Shown here: piece after piece, positions 1-9,875 of the stretch
Numbering within the stretch: the stretch's first letter is position 1
How the letters are laid out: every line of letters begins with the position of its first letter
From: Lentinus brumalis
Lineage: Eukaryota; Basidiomycota; Agaricomycetes; Polyporales; Polyporaceae
Reading direction: 5' to 3'
Length of the DNA: 64,000 bases
Assembly (NCBI GenBank): GCA_001792895.1
Contig: MARA01000016.1
Coordinates: 744,001-808,000, forward strand
Translations under genes and position numbers: made by a program
The notes under the pieces: model-generated
What the model was told of the DNA's origin: nothing
Seen by the model: only the letters and a program-made list of their open reading frames with translations
The model's database searches: none

Positions 1-563
1 TGACACGTCTGTAGCCTACCGTCAACCTTGTGGCAGTACTTCGACCGATGGTAGTCGACACGCCGAATGTTTTGGGAGGAGGAAGGTTGCAGGAGGAAAT
101 AAGGATCGCGACATCGTCAAAACTCAAAGACTCAGAGTGATCGAACCGGGTCGAACCGGCGCCAGAAATGGCAGCTCAGACGCCCATGCCACTTCCAACC
201 CATTGCGTCGTTCATGAGTCACCTCCATCTACTAACGAGTCGTCCTGCCACGCTGCACATGTACGAACCTCGATGAAGCAGTCGTTGTACTATGGTCATC
301 ACGCGCAAGGTTGCCAACATGATGGCACACAAGTCAGGAGCGTTTATCATAGCGTAATACAACAAGGCTTGTATTCCGGTAGAGGTCGCGTTGATGCCTT
401 TGTAAGGGGCTCTGAACGACAACACTAACCATGAACGGCTCAAGGACTGACTGCCGATAATTAGTGCGTCCGTACTGCCTTCCGGGTGTCACTCGACCTT
501 CTTTCCCCTCTTGCTCACCTCCAAGTACACAGCGACAGTATCGGGAATCATCTCAGGAGACAT
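1..563. other. Upstream region, no supported gene
   Basis: No convincing coding exon is visible before the MYND gene that starts at 564. The only notable element is a block at 128-190 that recurs in inverted orientation near 28335-28395. Short open frames here have no codon-level support from a paralogue. Confidence 0.5.
128..190 (+). repeat. Short block shared with 28335-28395 (inverted)
   Basis: The block contains ATCGAACCGGGTCGAACCGG, then, after a variable hexamer, AAATGGCARCTCAGACGCCCAT. Near-identical sequence lies on the minus strand at about 28335-28395, upstream of the architecture-II MYND gene at 26745-28085. It may be a shared promoter or 5' UTR piece carried along in family duplications, or a trace of a mobile element. 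Only these two copies were noticed. Confidence 0.7.
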
Positions 564-1628
564 ATGTCGTTTCACTTCACGCATCCAGCGCTAGGTCGAG
601 ACGTCCTGGGACATTACGAAGTTCCGGAGAGCATGCCAGACTACGAGAATATCGACGAGTACATGACGATCAGAAAGGAAGCCTTCTACCACTGGAGGGA
701 CCCGATCGACCACCGCCGGCTTCACATCGAATGCGCGCAGTTCATCGCGCGCAACCCTTCTTCCGTCTTGATTGAGCGCGCCGAGCAGGAAGATGCAGAG
801 GCTATACTCGAGCTCGCCCTCAGGTACGTGCACCGGATAAGGTGTATGTGAGGATGCTCACTGAAACGTCCTTCGGGATACCAGCAGGTCCACCGCCGAA
901 TGTGAAGCGCCTCCGGGGCTCGAGAGCCCTATGGAACTGCTCGAGCGGATCATCAATCGCGATGGTCGATATCAACCTGCAAACGTCACCCCGATCATAC
1001 ACCAACGGGCACTCTCCCTCAGCGCCATGCTCCATTTGCAGCCCTTTGCCGTGAGATGCGCTTTGGAAGAGGTAGATCGCCTGGACGAGAAACACGCCTT
1101 TCGATCGATTTATGACGCAAACGCCGCCGTGGAACTCGGGTTGTGCAGCAACGGCGTAATGAAGGTCGCCAATCAGGTGCTGTGGACATACGCCATGGGA
1201 GAAGAAGTCGGCGACGACTTGCGCTACTGCGAACGGTTCAGGCACTGTACGGGAGATGCAGCTGAAGTCGGACAAGGCATTGGCTGTTACCAACGCTTCA
1301 AGCACTGTACGGCGCTATGGGAAGCACACGAGGAGTACATGCGAGTGGCCACGCATGTTGAAAAGTCGCCAAACCGGTACCGATGCGCATCTAAGAACTG
1401 CGGGGTGTTTACGATGAGAGCGAACACGTTGAAGCAGTGCGGCGGTTCCTGTCCGCCGGACGTCAAGCCGAGCTATTGTAGCACGACTTGTCAGCGGGAG
1501 GTGAGCCATACCCACGAAGATGGCTATTTGGCACGAGGCACTCAACTAGTTTGTTGCAGGACTGGGCGCAACACAAGTCATTGTGCCAACAGCGCGAGGA
1601 CGTTCCGCACACACAGAGAGACTGCTGA
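564..1628 (+). CDS. MYND-type zinc-finger protein (architecture I, copy A)
   Basis: Three exons (564-823, 888-1500, 1560-1628) join in frame into 313 codons. The C-terminal end has a divergent MYND finger: CASKNC, a long loop, CGGSC, then YCSTTC at the end of exon 2, and the last ligands HKSLC in exon 3 (pattern C-x4-C...C-x3-C...YC-x3-C-x7-H-x3-C). MYND fingers normally bind proline-rich partner peptides; the substrate here is unknown. The second intron interrupts the finger just before the final His/Cys pair, exactly as in the paralogues at 6266, 25086 and 30015, which supports the model. The N-terminal module aligns with those copies over DEYMTIRKEAF and ILELALR but has diverged strongly, making this the most distant architecture-I copy. 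An upstream in-frame ATG at 486 is possible; 564 fits the family better. Confidence 0.72.
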
Positions 1629-3059
1629 GGTACCTTTCACCCGACACCTAAGGGTCACCTACTTATTGGCATGCCAGAATCGATACAACTTTGTTTCTGC
1701 ATCACGATTCCGTCCATGGGAGTGAAATACCTGCGGATATGTGAGTTGTAGTGCGGCATACAAGCGGCATCAAGGACTGTATGGAAGGCCCTGTGGCTGA
1801 TAACATGTACGACCACATGTATTTGCGCGGCCAACGACTGCGATATTCGAGCGGTAAAGAAGAACATATTCCGCGCTTGCAACGAGAAGTATTATCCAGA
1901 GAGAAACGCACTACTGCAGCGAGCTTTGCTGACGAACGTGAGCATGCCTAAAGTTGTGCCGGTTGTGCCAGTCGTGCGGATATGTACCGCACGTCGACCA
2001 GCTGCGACCTGTGGCCTGCCGTACACGCGGAACAGCACCGGCTACTTCGTCCGACCGGTGTCGTGCATCCGGCGGAGGAGCATCTCGAAGGACGATCAGC
2101 TTGTAGTCGTCGCTCTCGAGCGTCGAGAGAAGGACAGCTTGTACGTCACGAGCTTGTCGTTCAGCTGCGAATTTCCGGTCCGGACGTCGACCTCGTCATC
2201 GGCAACATGAACGATCCACTGCATAGCTCAGGAGGTCCGCCGCCTGGAAGTAGGCGAGGCTCCAGTTGACATAGACGGCGAGGATTCCGCTCGTGAACCC
2301 CCACTCGCCCGACGTCAGGAACTGCGCCGTGCTCGCGTCTGCCAGGCTGAACAGTGCGACGTGGATGTACACTTGGCGTCGGGATGATGTCGAGATACGC
2401 GGGCTTACCCGTCGGCGAAAGTGTTGGTGCAATTCGATAGATAGAGATATAGCTTTGCTCTGCGCGGGAGAGTGTCAGCATGCACCACTGATATCTGACG
2501 TGGCGTGCGACGCACCAGAGGTTGGTGATCGGTCGGGGCCATCTCTGCGCTCCAAGTCGCGCGTCCTGTCGGCGCCGAGGACGAAAGTGAGCAAGTGGCT
2601 GGAGGCGAGGGAGTGAGCGGAGTTCGGGGCCAAGGTGCGTGTAAGGTAGACGCCGGTCACGCGTCGCGCGCGCCGCGTCCGATGGCGACGACGCGCGCCC
2701 AGGCGGTAGTGGTTCACGTTCAATGTTCAACATTTAGAATTCAAACATATATCGCAAGTCGAGCTGCCGTAGACGAGGACTTATCAATAGTGTATGTTAG
2801 TATACTGATACAGGTATGTTGCAACTTGCAAGGGGTATCGTTGTTCTCGACGACGACTCGGACGACGAGGACTGGGCGTAGTACAGGTCAGCGAGCGCAG
2901 GCGGTGGAGACGAGGAGAGGTACGCACAAGTCAACACGCACGCGAATTCTCCCCGAGCGTCCAGAGCCCGTGAAGTTGCCGCGGAGATCGCGCGCGACCT
3001 ACATATGGGATGAGGTTTAGTACCAAGTCTAGCCAGCGATTGCGATGGAGCACGTACCA
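1629..3059. other. 1.4 kb without a supported gene
   Basis: No gene could be built here. A minus-strand open stretch at 2196-2432 encodes hydrophobic sequence around FLTSGEWGFTSGILAVYVNW that looks like a membrane-helix fragment. No flanking exons, start or paralogue were found, so it could be a relic of a membrane protein or chance. The rest shows only short unsupported frames. Confidence 0.35.
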
Positions 3060-3578
3060 CTAAACATGCTGAACCACCTGATACCACTTCGCACCCTGCT
3101 TCTTCACACCCAAGAACTCTTTCACCGCTCGGATGTCCTCAGGGTCAATCGGCGCGTGGTAGGCTTCAGGCGAGCTGTTGTCCTTGAAGACATACAGCCA
3201 CCTCCACTTGGGACAAGCAGCCAGAAGGCAAGCGCGCTCGAGCCGAGGAATCTTGGGGAATCTGGCGTACACTTGGGAAGCCATGTAGTCCAACGTCGAA
3301 GGTGTGCTGACTGCCCGACGCAATTGCTCCGGCGTCATCTCCGAACGCTTGCCCGGAAAGAAGTCGTCGTATAGGATCTCTCTCCACCGGTCAATGCACT
3401 CGTCGTCGACTTTGACGGCCAGAGCGCGAGTTACTGACTCTCCCTGAGGGAGTGGCTTGGGCTCTGGGGCTCGGGGAGGAGTCGGGGTAGATGATGCAGT
3501 AGCCAGTTGAGAAGCACGTAGAGTAGGCATTGGGAATGACTGACGTGCAGTCAGTGTCACGTACATCCAGTCCTTCAT
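3060..3578 (-). CDS. Unrecognised family protein, copy B1
   Basis: An open frame of 172 codons ending at 3060. I do not recognise the family. Its reality is shown by a diverged paralogue at 5003-5873: both share VTRALAxKVDDEC, a central YVFKDNSS or FVFKDNSS, and a C-terminal LGVxKQxAxWYxV block, with many silent and conservative differences. The N-terminal 45 residues are Pro/Thr-rich and low complexity. No signal peptide or membrane segment is visible. The start is uncertain (3578 or 3530), and an upstream exon like that of copy B2 may exist. The gene sits between two MYND-family loci, so the two families expand side by side, though a functional link is not shown. Confidence 0.6.
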   Translation of the reverse strand: MKDWMYVTLTARQSFPMPTLRASQLATASSTPTPPRAPEPKPLPQGESVTRALAVKVDDECIDRWREILYDDFFPGKRSEMTPEQLRRAVSTPSTLDYMASQVYARFPKIPRLERACLLAACPKWRWLYVFKDNSSPEAYHAPIDPEDIRAVKEFLGVKKQGAKWYQVVQHV

Positions 3579-3739
3579 ATACTTGATGGGCGCGCTCCGT
3601 TACCGGTGCTCCGGTTACAGCATAAGGTTGGCTTCATCCATGGCTCACCACCGCCACGTGGTGTGACTATCCCAGTGTGCGTTGGCGCTCTCTGCAATGG
3701 TGCAGAGGAGGACACTTGTCAGGCATCGCGAGAAGCATC

Positions 3740-4137
3740 AAAAAAGACGCGCCCTTGATGCTCGAGTGTTGCCTCAGGTCTACGGTACGTCTGGCAATAG
3801 AGAAACGTAACATGCTCACCTTTCGAATTCCAGGCGGTACACAAGAAGGCGTTCCGCGCCGCGGCCTGCAGCAGGAACTGTCCAGCCGAGACAAAGCCCC
3901 ACTACTGCAGCAAGCTATGTCAGCAGAAGGTGAGCACAATTGGCATCCCACTCGGTTCTCATCTTGTTTGCGTCGCAGGTCTGGTCGTCGCGGCCTGGCG
4001 CGAATTGCTCTATCGACGTGCAGCATCCGATTCTTCCCAGTCCGTATCGGCCCTTGGACATATTCTGCAATCTGTACGCCGATGAGGTCACGTCGAACGT
4101 AAGTGTCTCGTACTGGACATTTCAAAAGGGGTATTGA
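3740..4137 (+). pseudogene. Internally deleted relic of architecture-II MYND gene
   Basis: Aligned with the intact gene at 26745-28085, this locus keeps three pieces: the end of exon 1 (DAPLMLECCLR), the middle of the MYND finger (QAVHKKAF through KPHYCSKLCQQK), and the C-terminal part (VWSSRPGA, YRPLDIF, YADEVTSNVSVSY). Two deletions remove the bulk of exon 2 and the segment holding the last finger ligands. The first junction joins intron 1 to mid exon 2; the second lies inside intron 2. The donor at the finger intron is GT here, whereas the intact gene has GC at that position. It cannot encode a full MYND protein. Confidence 0.8.
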
Positions 4138-4309
4138 GACGAAGACGTCCGTGGGGTGACAGCGCGAGAGAGATTCGGACGAAGCGGAGTCATATTGTCA
4201 AGCCTCGAGTGGCTCGAGTTGGTCAGACGAAGGCTCCGGTGGATTGAATGCACATGTACTACATAATTTATGGTCTCTGTCCCCACACGCCCGCCCTCCC
4301 GCCGGAAAA

Positions 4310-4620
4310 CAACAATCGTCGAGCCAGTCACGGTCGCCACAGCGCGAGTTACGGCCTCTCCTCGAAGAGTTAGCGATCTGTGATCAGGTTTCGTCACACG
4401 ACGAGCACATGGGAACCTCTGGTTGGCTCGCAAGACTCGGAGGCTTAGAACTCGAGCTAAGTAGATGAGCTTTTGACTCAGAGGAGGGTAGGCTGTGTTC
4501 CCCGCAGTCGGACGAGTAGTCGCCCGGACCGTGCTGGATTAGAGGCTCCCAGTCAGGCGGGCCATCTTGAAGACGATGGTGGAAGTCCAAAGAGAAATTG
4601 ACTCAGTGACTGCAGCGAAG
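4310..4620 (-). pseudogene. Probable N-terminal relic of unrecognised family B
   Basis: Around 4315-4360 the minus strand preserves the GEAVTRA segment that precedes VDDEC in copies B1 and B2. The bases flanking it also match B1 (AGCGCGAGTTAC), but the frame decays at once after it. The adjacent 4384-4590 may derive from the first exon. The body of the gene (VFKDNSS, LGVxKQ) is missing. This is a short, weak match and could be over-read. Confidence 0.45.
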
Positions 4621-5002
4621 ATGAAACTGCGCCAATACTGTGGGTTTCGTAGAGGATGAATCGCGTGCCACACCGGCTGGCTCGCACAGGCTGCGGCGAC
4701 ACGCAGTGTTCGACGTATGTCCAATGCTATCGTGAGTCGCGCTGGCTGTAGACATGACAGAACGCTGACAGAGCCTTGCCCCGACGAACAAGGAGGTAGT
4801 GATGTTTCCGTATCTCGGGGTTGAAGACACCTTGAACAATTTGCACATCAGCAAGCGTTGTAAGAGAGATGAGAGATACGCACAAGTCAATCTGTACGTG
4901 CAGTCGCCGAGCAACTAAAGTCGACTGCGGGGAATGAGCAGCCTGTGGCGAAGGTTGAGTATTGAGCGTCACAAGCTGTAGCAAAACCACGCGCACGCAC
5001 CA

Positions 5003-5873
5003 CTAAATATGGTTTGCCACCTTATACCAACGTGCACTCTGCTTCTGCACGCCCAAATACTCCTGCACCGCTTCGATGTCGGCCGGGTCCACTTGCGCAT
5101 GAAGACACTCATGCGAACTGTTGTCCTTGAAGACGAACAGCCACGTCAACCTAGGGCAAGGGACCGAGAGAGCGGGGCGGTCGAGACGAAGTACGTTGGG
5201 GAAGTTGCAGTAGACCTCGTAAGACATGAACCCCATCGTCGTGCCGCGTAGCTGAGATAACGCTTCGCGAGACTCCTCTGCGGACATCTTGGCAACTTTG
5301 CCCAGAAATACGTTGTCGTATAGAGCCTCTCCCCAGCGATTTAGGCACTCGTCGTCGACTTTGATCGCGAGAGCACGGGTCACGGCCTCTTTTTGGGGGG
5401 TGAGAGGCCTGAGCTCTGGTTCGGTGGCACGACGGGTACGAGGGGGACCCGGGGCGATGTGCCTAGCACAGAACTGGAAGGCAGATGACTTAAGTCTTAA
5501 GTGGAAATCGCAGACGTCCGGGACACGAAAATAGAGTGGCGGAAGCTCGGCTTACCTCGCGTTCCTGCAGCTCACGATGAGCATGAGCACGTGGGTCCAT
5601 GACAGGGATATGTGGATGAGTACCGGACTGAGAGGAGGGTGCAGTCTGGTGCAGTCGTCTTCGCGGATGGTAAGAGCACTGCTCCGAGTCCTTATCGAGC
5701 TCACTACCGTTCGCGGCCGTTTCTCGGAATGTAACAGCGTTGCAACTGGCATCGGAATCAAGTGGAATTGGCGACGAGCTGATTGTTGATTGCAGAGACA
5801 TCTGTTTGAATGGAGACGGAACGATAGAGCTGTTGCAACATGATAAGTATCGTGGTAAGTCGTTCGGATTCAT
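5003..5873 (-). CDS. Unrecognised family protein, copy B2
   Basis: The model has two exons, 5873-5556 and 5473-5003, separated by an 82 nt GT-AG intron, giving 262 codons with phases that close. The second exon is the paralogue of B1 (3060-3578): VTRALAIKVDDEC, FVFKDNSS and LGVQKQSARWY are shared. The first exon is Ser/Pro-rich and ends in HRELQERE. Exon 2 continues FCARHIAP. The exon 1 assignment is inference from splice sites; the minimal safe gene is 5003-5473. No known domain, signal peptide or membrane segment was recognised. A decayed third copy lies at 9177-9730. Confidence 0.6.
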
Positions 5874-6004
5874 GAAGCGTCGGGGAAGGTACTTCAGCGC
5901 CCGGGCTATAGGGGAGTAAGTAGGAAGTGAGTACTTCAGGACTCGAGGTCTGAAGTCATGAACATTCGGGTATAACGTGTTCGTTTGGCTTGTGGTGGCT
6001 TGTG

Positions 6005-7830
6005 GCCCCGGCCCACAGCGCGTGACGTCACGCGATAGACGCGTTTTCGTGACGACGCGTTTAGCAACCTCCTTATTCGCGCACCCGACATGTCTCGCCT
6101 GTTCTCAAACATTCAAATGAATTGACGAGGACGAGAGGATTACGTCGAGAGGTACGTAGAGTGACGACGGGCGTACAAGTCATGAACTAGAAACCCGCGA
6201 ATTAAGCAAACTGACGAGATTAGTGGTTCCGGACTTCGGCATGAGTATGTTCACAGTTAGAGTGGTTATGTTGAGGTATTTCTAGAATGCTTGGCTCCGT
6301 ATCGAAGAGCTTCAATCGTCGGGGCTTTCAATCGTCGGGGCTCGCACACAGCCTTATGCCGCGCCCAATCCTAGTAGCAGAGTACAGTTATCAGCGCTCA
6401 GAAGTCCGTCATACGGCGATATCCTCTCACCTTCCGCTGACAAGCCTTGCTACAATAGCCCGGTTTGACCTCAGGCAAACAGGGTCCCGCACAGCGCCTG
6501 AACTGGTGAGCCTTCAAAGACCGGAACCCGCAGGACGGTTCCGCGCAGGTGTACCGAGAGGGTGCGTGCCGCATCTTCTCCAGGATCCGCTGCCGGACAT
6601 CGTACGCCCTCCACAGCTGCTTGTACTTCCCAAAGCGCGCGCCCCCACGGACGTCCTGGGCATGCGCCTCCCCGAGCTGCAGGACGACGGCGGCGACCTC
6701 GAACGCGCCGGCGAACCGGAACCCGTTGTCGATGGCGGTGTCGGCATCTGTGACCGCGTGCAGGAGGTCGGCGTCCTCGAGGTATGCGAGGAGCGAGCCC
6801 GCGGTGGGTTTGAGGCGGTACTTGATGAGGAAGGCGAGGGAGGCGGCGGCGTGGGCGTGGACGTGGTCTCTGTCGGAGATGGAGAGGCGGGAGCCTATCT
6901 GCTCGTGCGCGCGGTTGCGCTTGAGGACGATGTCGGTGAACAAGAGGGCTGCTTCTGGTCTCAGAGGCGCGGCGCACCCTGTGGCACACCTGGTCCAGAA
7001 CAGCGATCAGTACCGCTCGTTCAGGCAAAGGCCCGTATGAAGGTAACGCACCGTGCTGCGAGCTCGAGGATGCTCCCTGCGTGGGTGGCGGCCTTCGCCA
7101 TGAGGCTCTCCGTCGGGGTGTTTGCGAGGTATCGAGCGACCCCGGGCACGCACTTGCGGCACGTGGAGCCGCATTCGTAGGCGTCGTGGAAGGCGTCGCG
7201 GCGGAAGGCCATGTAGCTCTCGAGGTTGGGAGGGAGGGGCGTGCTGTTTGTGAGCTGGCAGCACCCGACGCGCGGGCCTCCGATGGAGGAACCGCTGCCG
7301 TAGGTCGTGAGGGCGTCGCAGACGACGTCTGGAGGGGTCGGCGGGGTGGACGGTTCGGAGTCGGTGCAAGTGGACCAGGTCGGGGTGGGAGGTGTGCTGC
7401 AGTCGGATGACATCTGTAAGGAGCGACTGGGGTCAGTATTGGTAAGAAGGTGCTCGGTGCATTGGGGAAGGAGCGAAAGAAGAGAGCAAGTTCGAGTTAT
7501 GGGAAGAGCTGAAGCAATCAACGTCGATGAACGGGGCGCCAGGCGATGGAGATCTCGCGTAGATACTCATCCGAGGGCAGTCGATAATGACAGGAAGCTA
7601 TGTTGTATGAAGAGGCGTGCGGGGGTCCTGAATGTCCTAGTACTTTAAAGCCTTACTGACCTTCGAAAGCAGGGCGGGACGAGATTGCGAGTGACAAGGA
7701 GATGCACGGGGAGTACTAACGGTGGCGCAAAGTACGAAATCAGCGTAGGAAGGGGTGATACGTGGGTGGAGGAGCGGTGGTGGAGGTGTTGTGAAGTGTC
7801 CATGTCCATGTCGTTTCCAGCTTATGTACT
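6005..7830. repeat. Inverted duplicate, left arm (MYND locus C)
   Basis: About 1.8 kb is repeated in opposite orientation at 24720-26510. The similarity covers the whole MYND gene plus both flanks, for example the GCGTGACGTCACGCG element and ACGCGTxxTCACGAAAACGCG at the outer 3' edge, and the GGAAACG...GGACACTTCA stretch upstream of the start. Coding sequence is the best preserved; flanks have indels. The ends are approximate. Confidence 0.8.
6266..7413 (-). CDS. MYND-type zinc-finger protein (architecture I, copy C)
   Basis: Three exons (7413-7052, 6989-6431, 6370-6266) give 341 codons. The order is a Ser/Thr/Pro-rich N-terminus starting MSSDCSTPPTPTW, a helical body (FRRDAFHDAY, AFEVAAVVLQLGEAH, GKYKQLWRAYDV), then a C-terminal MYND finger: CAEPSC, CAGPC, YCSKAC and, after intron 2, HKAVC. 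The start follows a CAG, as in the two sister genes, so a 5' UTR intron may end there. Compared with its inverted duplicate at 25086-26289, exon 3 contains a 16 bp tandem duplication (TTCAATCGTCGGGGCT twice on the plus strand at about 6311-6342). It shifts the frame after the finger and gives a different, shorter tail. The finger itself is intact, so the gene may still function. Confidence 0.85.
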
Positions 7831-9176
7831 AGTACATACATATGTTCGTGTCACGCATCGTTGGATCGACAAAGCGGAGAGAGCCCATGGCCACCGGTCA
7901 GACAATGACAGTATGGCCAGGGCCAGGGCCACCACGCATTGCGCATTGTGCGGGTGGCGCACCGTGCGCAGTCCGTTGTGGACCACGGTGTCGGTGTCAA
8001 AGCGGCGGTGACGACCGAAGCGCAGATCGAGCGGGCAATGCGAGCGCATATCTGGGACGTCGTCGGTTGTCCCAAAGAGACGACTTCAGACATGTTCGAC
8101 GGAGTGGAATAGAGACTTGGCGGGTGGTCTTCAAGGAGTTGAAAACGAAAGAGCTCGAGAGATAAGTATGTGTCGGACCTCGAGATCAAGCAGACTGGCG
8201 TGCCACAGTACTAGCAACCTTCAGCCACTGTTCGGAAGTACTGCAGCTGCGGTAGCGATCCAGATGATATTGAACGAGATGGGATGCTGGTGCAGTAGAT
8301 CCGCCCAGCGACGGACGCTCCGTGGTCGCATGCAGGATTGCTTGAGCGTAAGTAGACGCAGAACGGCGATGGATTGTTGACACTGGACACTGAGGAGCCG
8401 GAGTGGGAGGCCGGTTTCCTGGAGGGTGTTAACTTACGTCTTGCCGTGTTCGGGATCGACTTGGCTATCGACTGTGCCTCTGGAAACATTGCGAGATGAG
8501 TGCGGACGCTGCACCGGCATGAGTGAATGGACGCACCCCGAGCTCGAGCGTCATGGGCCCGTCGTAGACTTGCTCTTCGCGCTTCGGCTTCTCGCGTGCG
8601 TGTATATCCCGAATGGCGTCACGGTAGACAAGTTCTTGGAGACTAGGGAGCGCGCGATAAGAGCCTTAGCTGCTGCTTGAAGCTTGAGGTCTAGACGGTC
8701 GTCGAGGTTCGTGTATGTCGCGGGTGAGACTGAAGGCCGCCTGAGTATAATCTGTGAACGCGAAACATTTCCGGCTGAGTAGGTCGACGTTTCCCCTTCA
8801 TGCGTTCCGTGTGGCTGCCGTGAGCAATCGTAATCAGAGCCTCTGCGCACTGACAGATGTAGAGCACGTACCGGCAGATGTGGCCCACGTCGCACGATGT
8901 CCGCAGGCTGCGAAGCTGCAGTAGTAGGAGCACGCAGGCTGGCAGCGAGTCAGTGTCGCAGGCTCTCAGCGGATCTACGTGAGTCGGACCAAGTTCGTTA
9001 CTTATGAGTTCGACTCACTCTCCGTGAACTTTCGTGGTCATTTAGAAGACTATCGGACAGGTCCCTCCGACTCCGAATAGCAAAGTAAATCAGATGCATC
9101 ATGGGCCACAGGATGGACAGGCGGATATACAGACATACGCAGTAGTGACCCCTGCTCATTCCGCCGAACCAACTGC
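7831..9176. other. 1.3 kb with one weak ORF candidate
   Basis: No recognisable gene. A plus-strand frame at 8426-8680 (the in-frame ATG at 8520 gives 53 residues, including VVDLLFALRLLACVYIP) is modestly hydrophobic and could be a small protein or an exon, but it has no paralogue in the window and no clear splice partners. The rest shows only short unsupported frames. Confidence 0.3.
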
Positions 9177-9730
9177 CTACAGGCGAAGGTCAATCCGCTG
9201 AACAGAGACAACCACCTGCGCACGCACGAGTCGTTTTCGCTCTACTCCCTGCTTCTCTACTCTCCAGAACTCCGCCCCTTCAACCTTGCACGTCCGCTGT
9301 CCTTGAAGACAAAGCGCCACCATCGGACATCGCACCAAGTAAACGTTGCAGGCCAGGCGGGGACGTTGGGAGAACTCACAGTAACCATTGTGCCGATGTG
9401 AACCCAGCGAACGTCTTCGAACTCCTACTGGCCAGGACTGCTGTACACGCCTTCCCGGGCGGACTGCCGTCGTACATATAGGGCGTCGGCTCACCGGTAG
9501 ATGTACTCATCGTCGACCACGATGCATGATCGATGATCGCCCGAGCGCGGCCTGCTGCGTCTTTCTGAGATAGTCTCTCGTCGATTGAGGGCACAATTAA
9601 GGAGGAAAGAGGGAGTAAAGAGCTCGTTCGGAAGTACTAGAATCGCTGCGTATCCTGTCGGCGTGGAAGAAGTATGTTTGCAGGCCGAGGAGGAGAGTGT
9701 GCCGGCAGGGAGTGGTTCGGAGCAAGGCAC
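9177..9730 (-). pseudogene. Decayed third copy of unrecognised family B
   Basis: Nucleotide similarity to copies B1 and B2 is clear, notably GTCCTTGAAGACA (the FKDN codons) near 9300 and GACGTTGGGAGAA near 9364. In the expected frame the VDDEC motif appears as VVDDEYIYR and is followed directly by a stop at about 9505. Later homologous blocks lie in other frames. Stop plus frameshifts make this a pseudogene. It lies just upstream of VPS1, showing that the expansion once reached this far. Confidence 0.72.
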
Positions 9731-9875
9731 AGGAAGAAGCGCCGGGCGTCGCGTGTCGGCCGTGGCGACGCGTTTTTGGCGTCTAGCGGGTAAAGAGGAA
9801 CAAGTTGTGCTGTGGCTCCTCGTTCTGCACGACCACCTCCACGACCCTCACGACCCCCCGCCCCCTCTGCCCGCC

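Noticed and set aside
2196..2432. Membrane-transporter gene on the minus strand
   Set aside because: Only one hydrophobic fragment is present. I could not find flanking exons or a family signature, so it is mentioned as a hint and not annotated as a gene.
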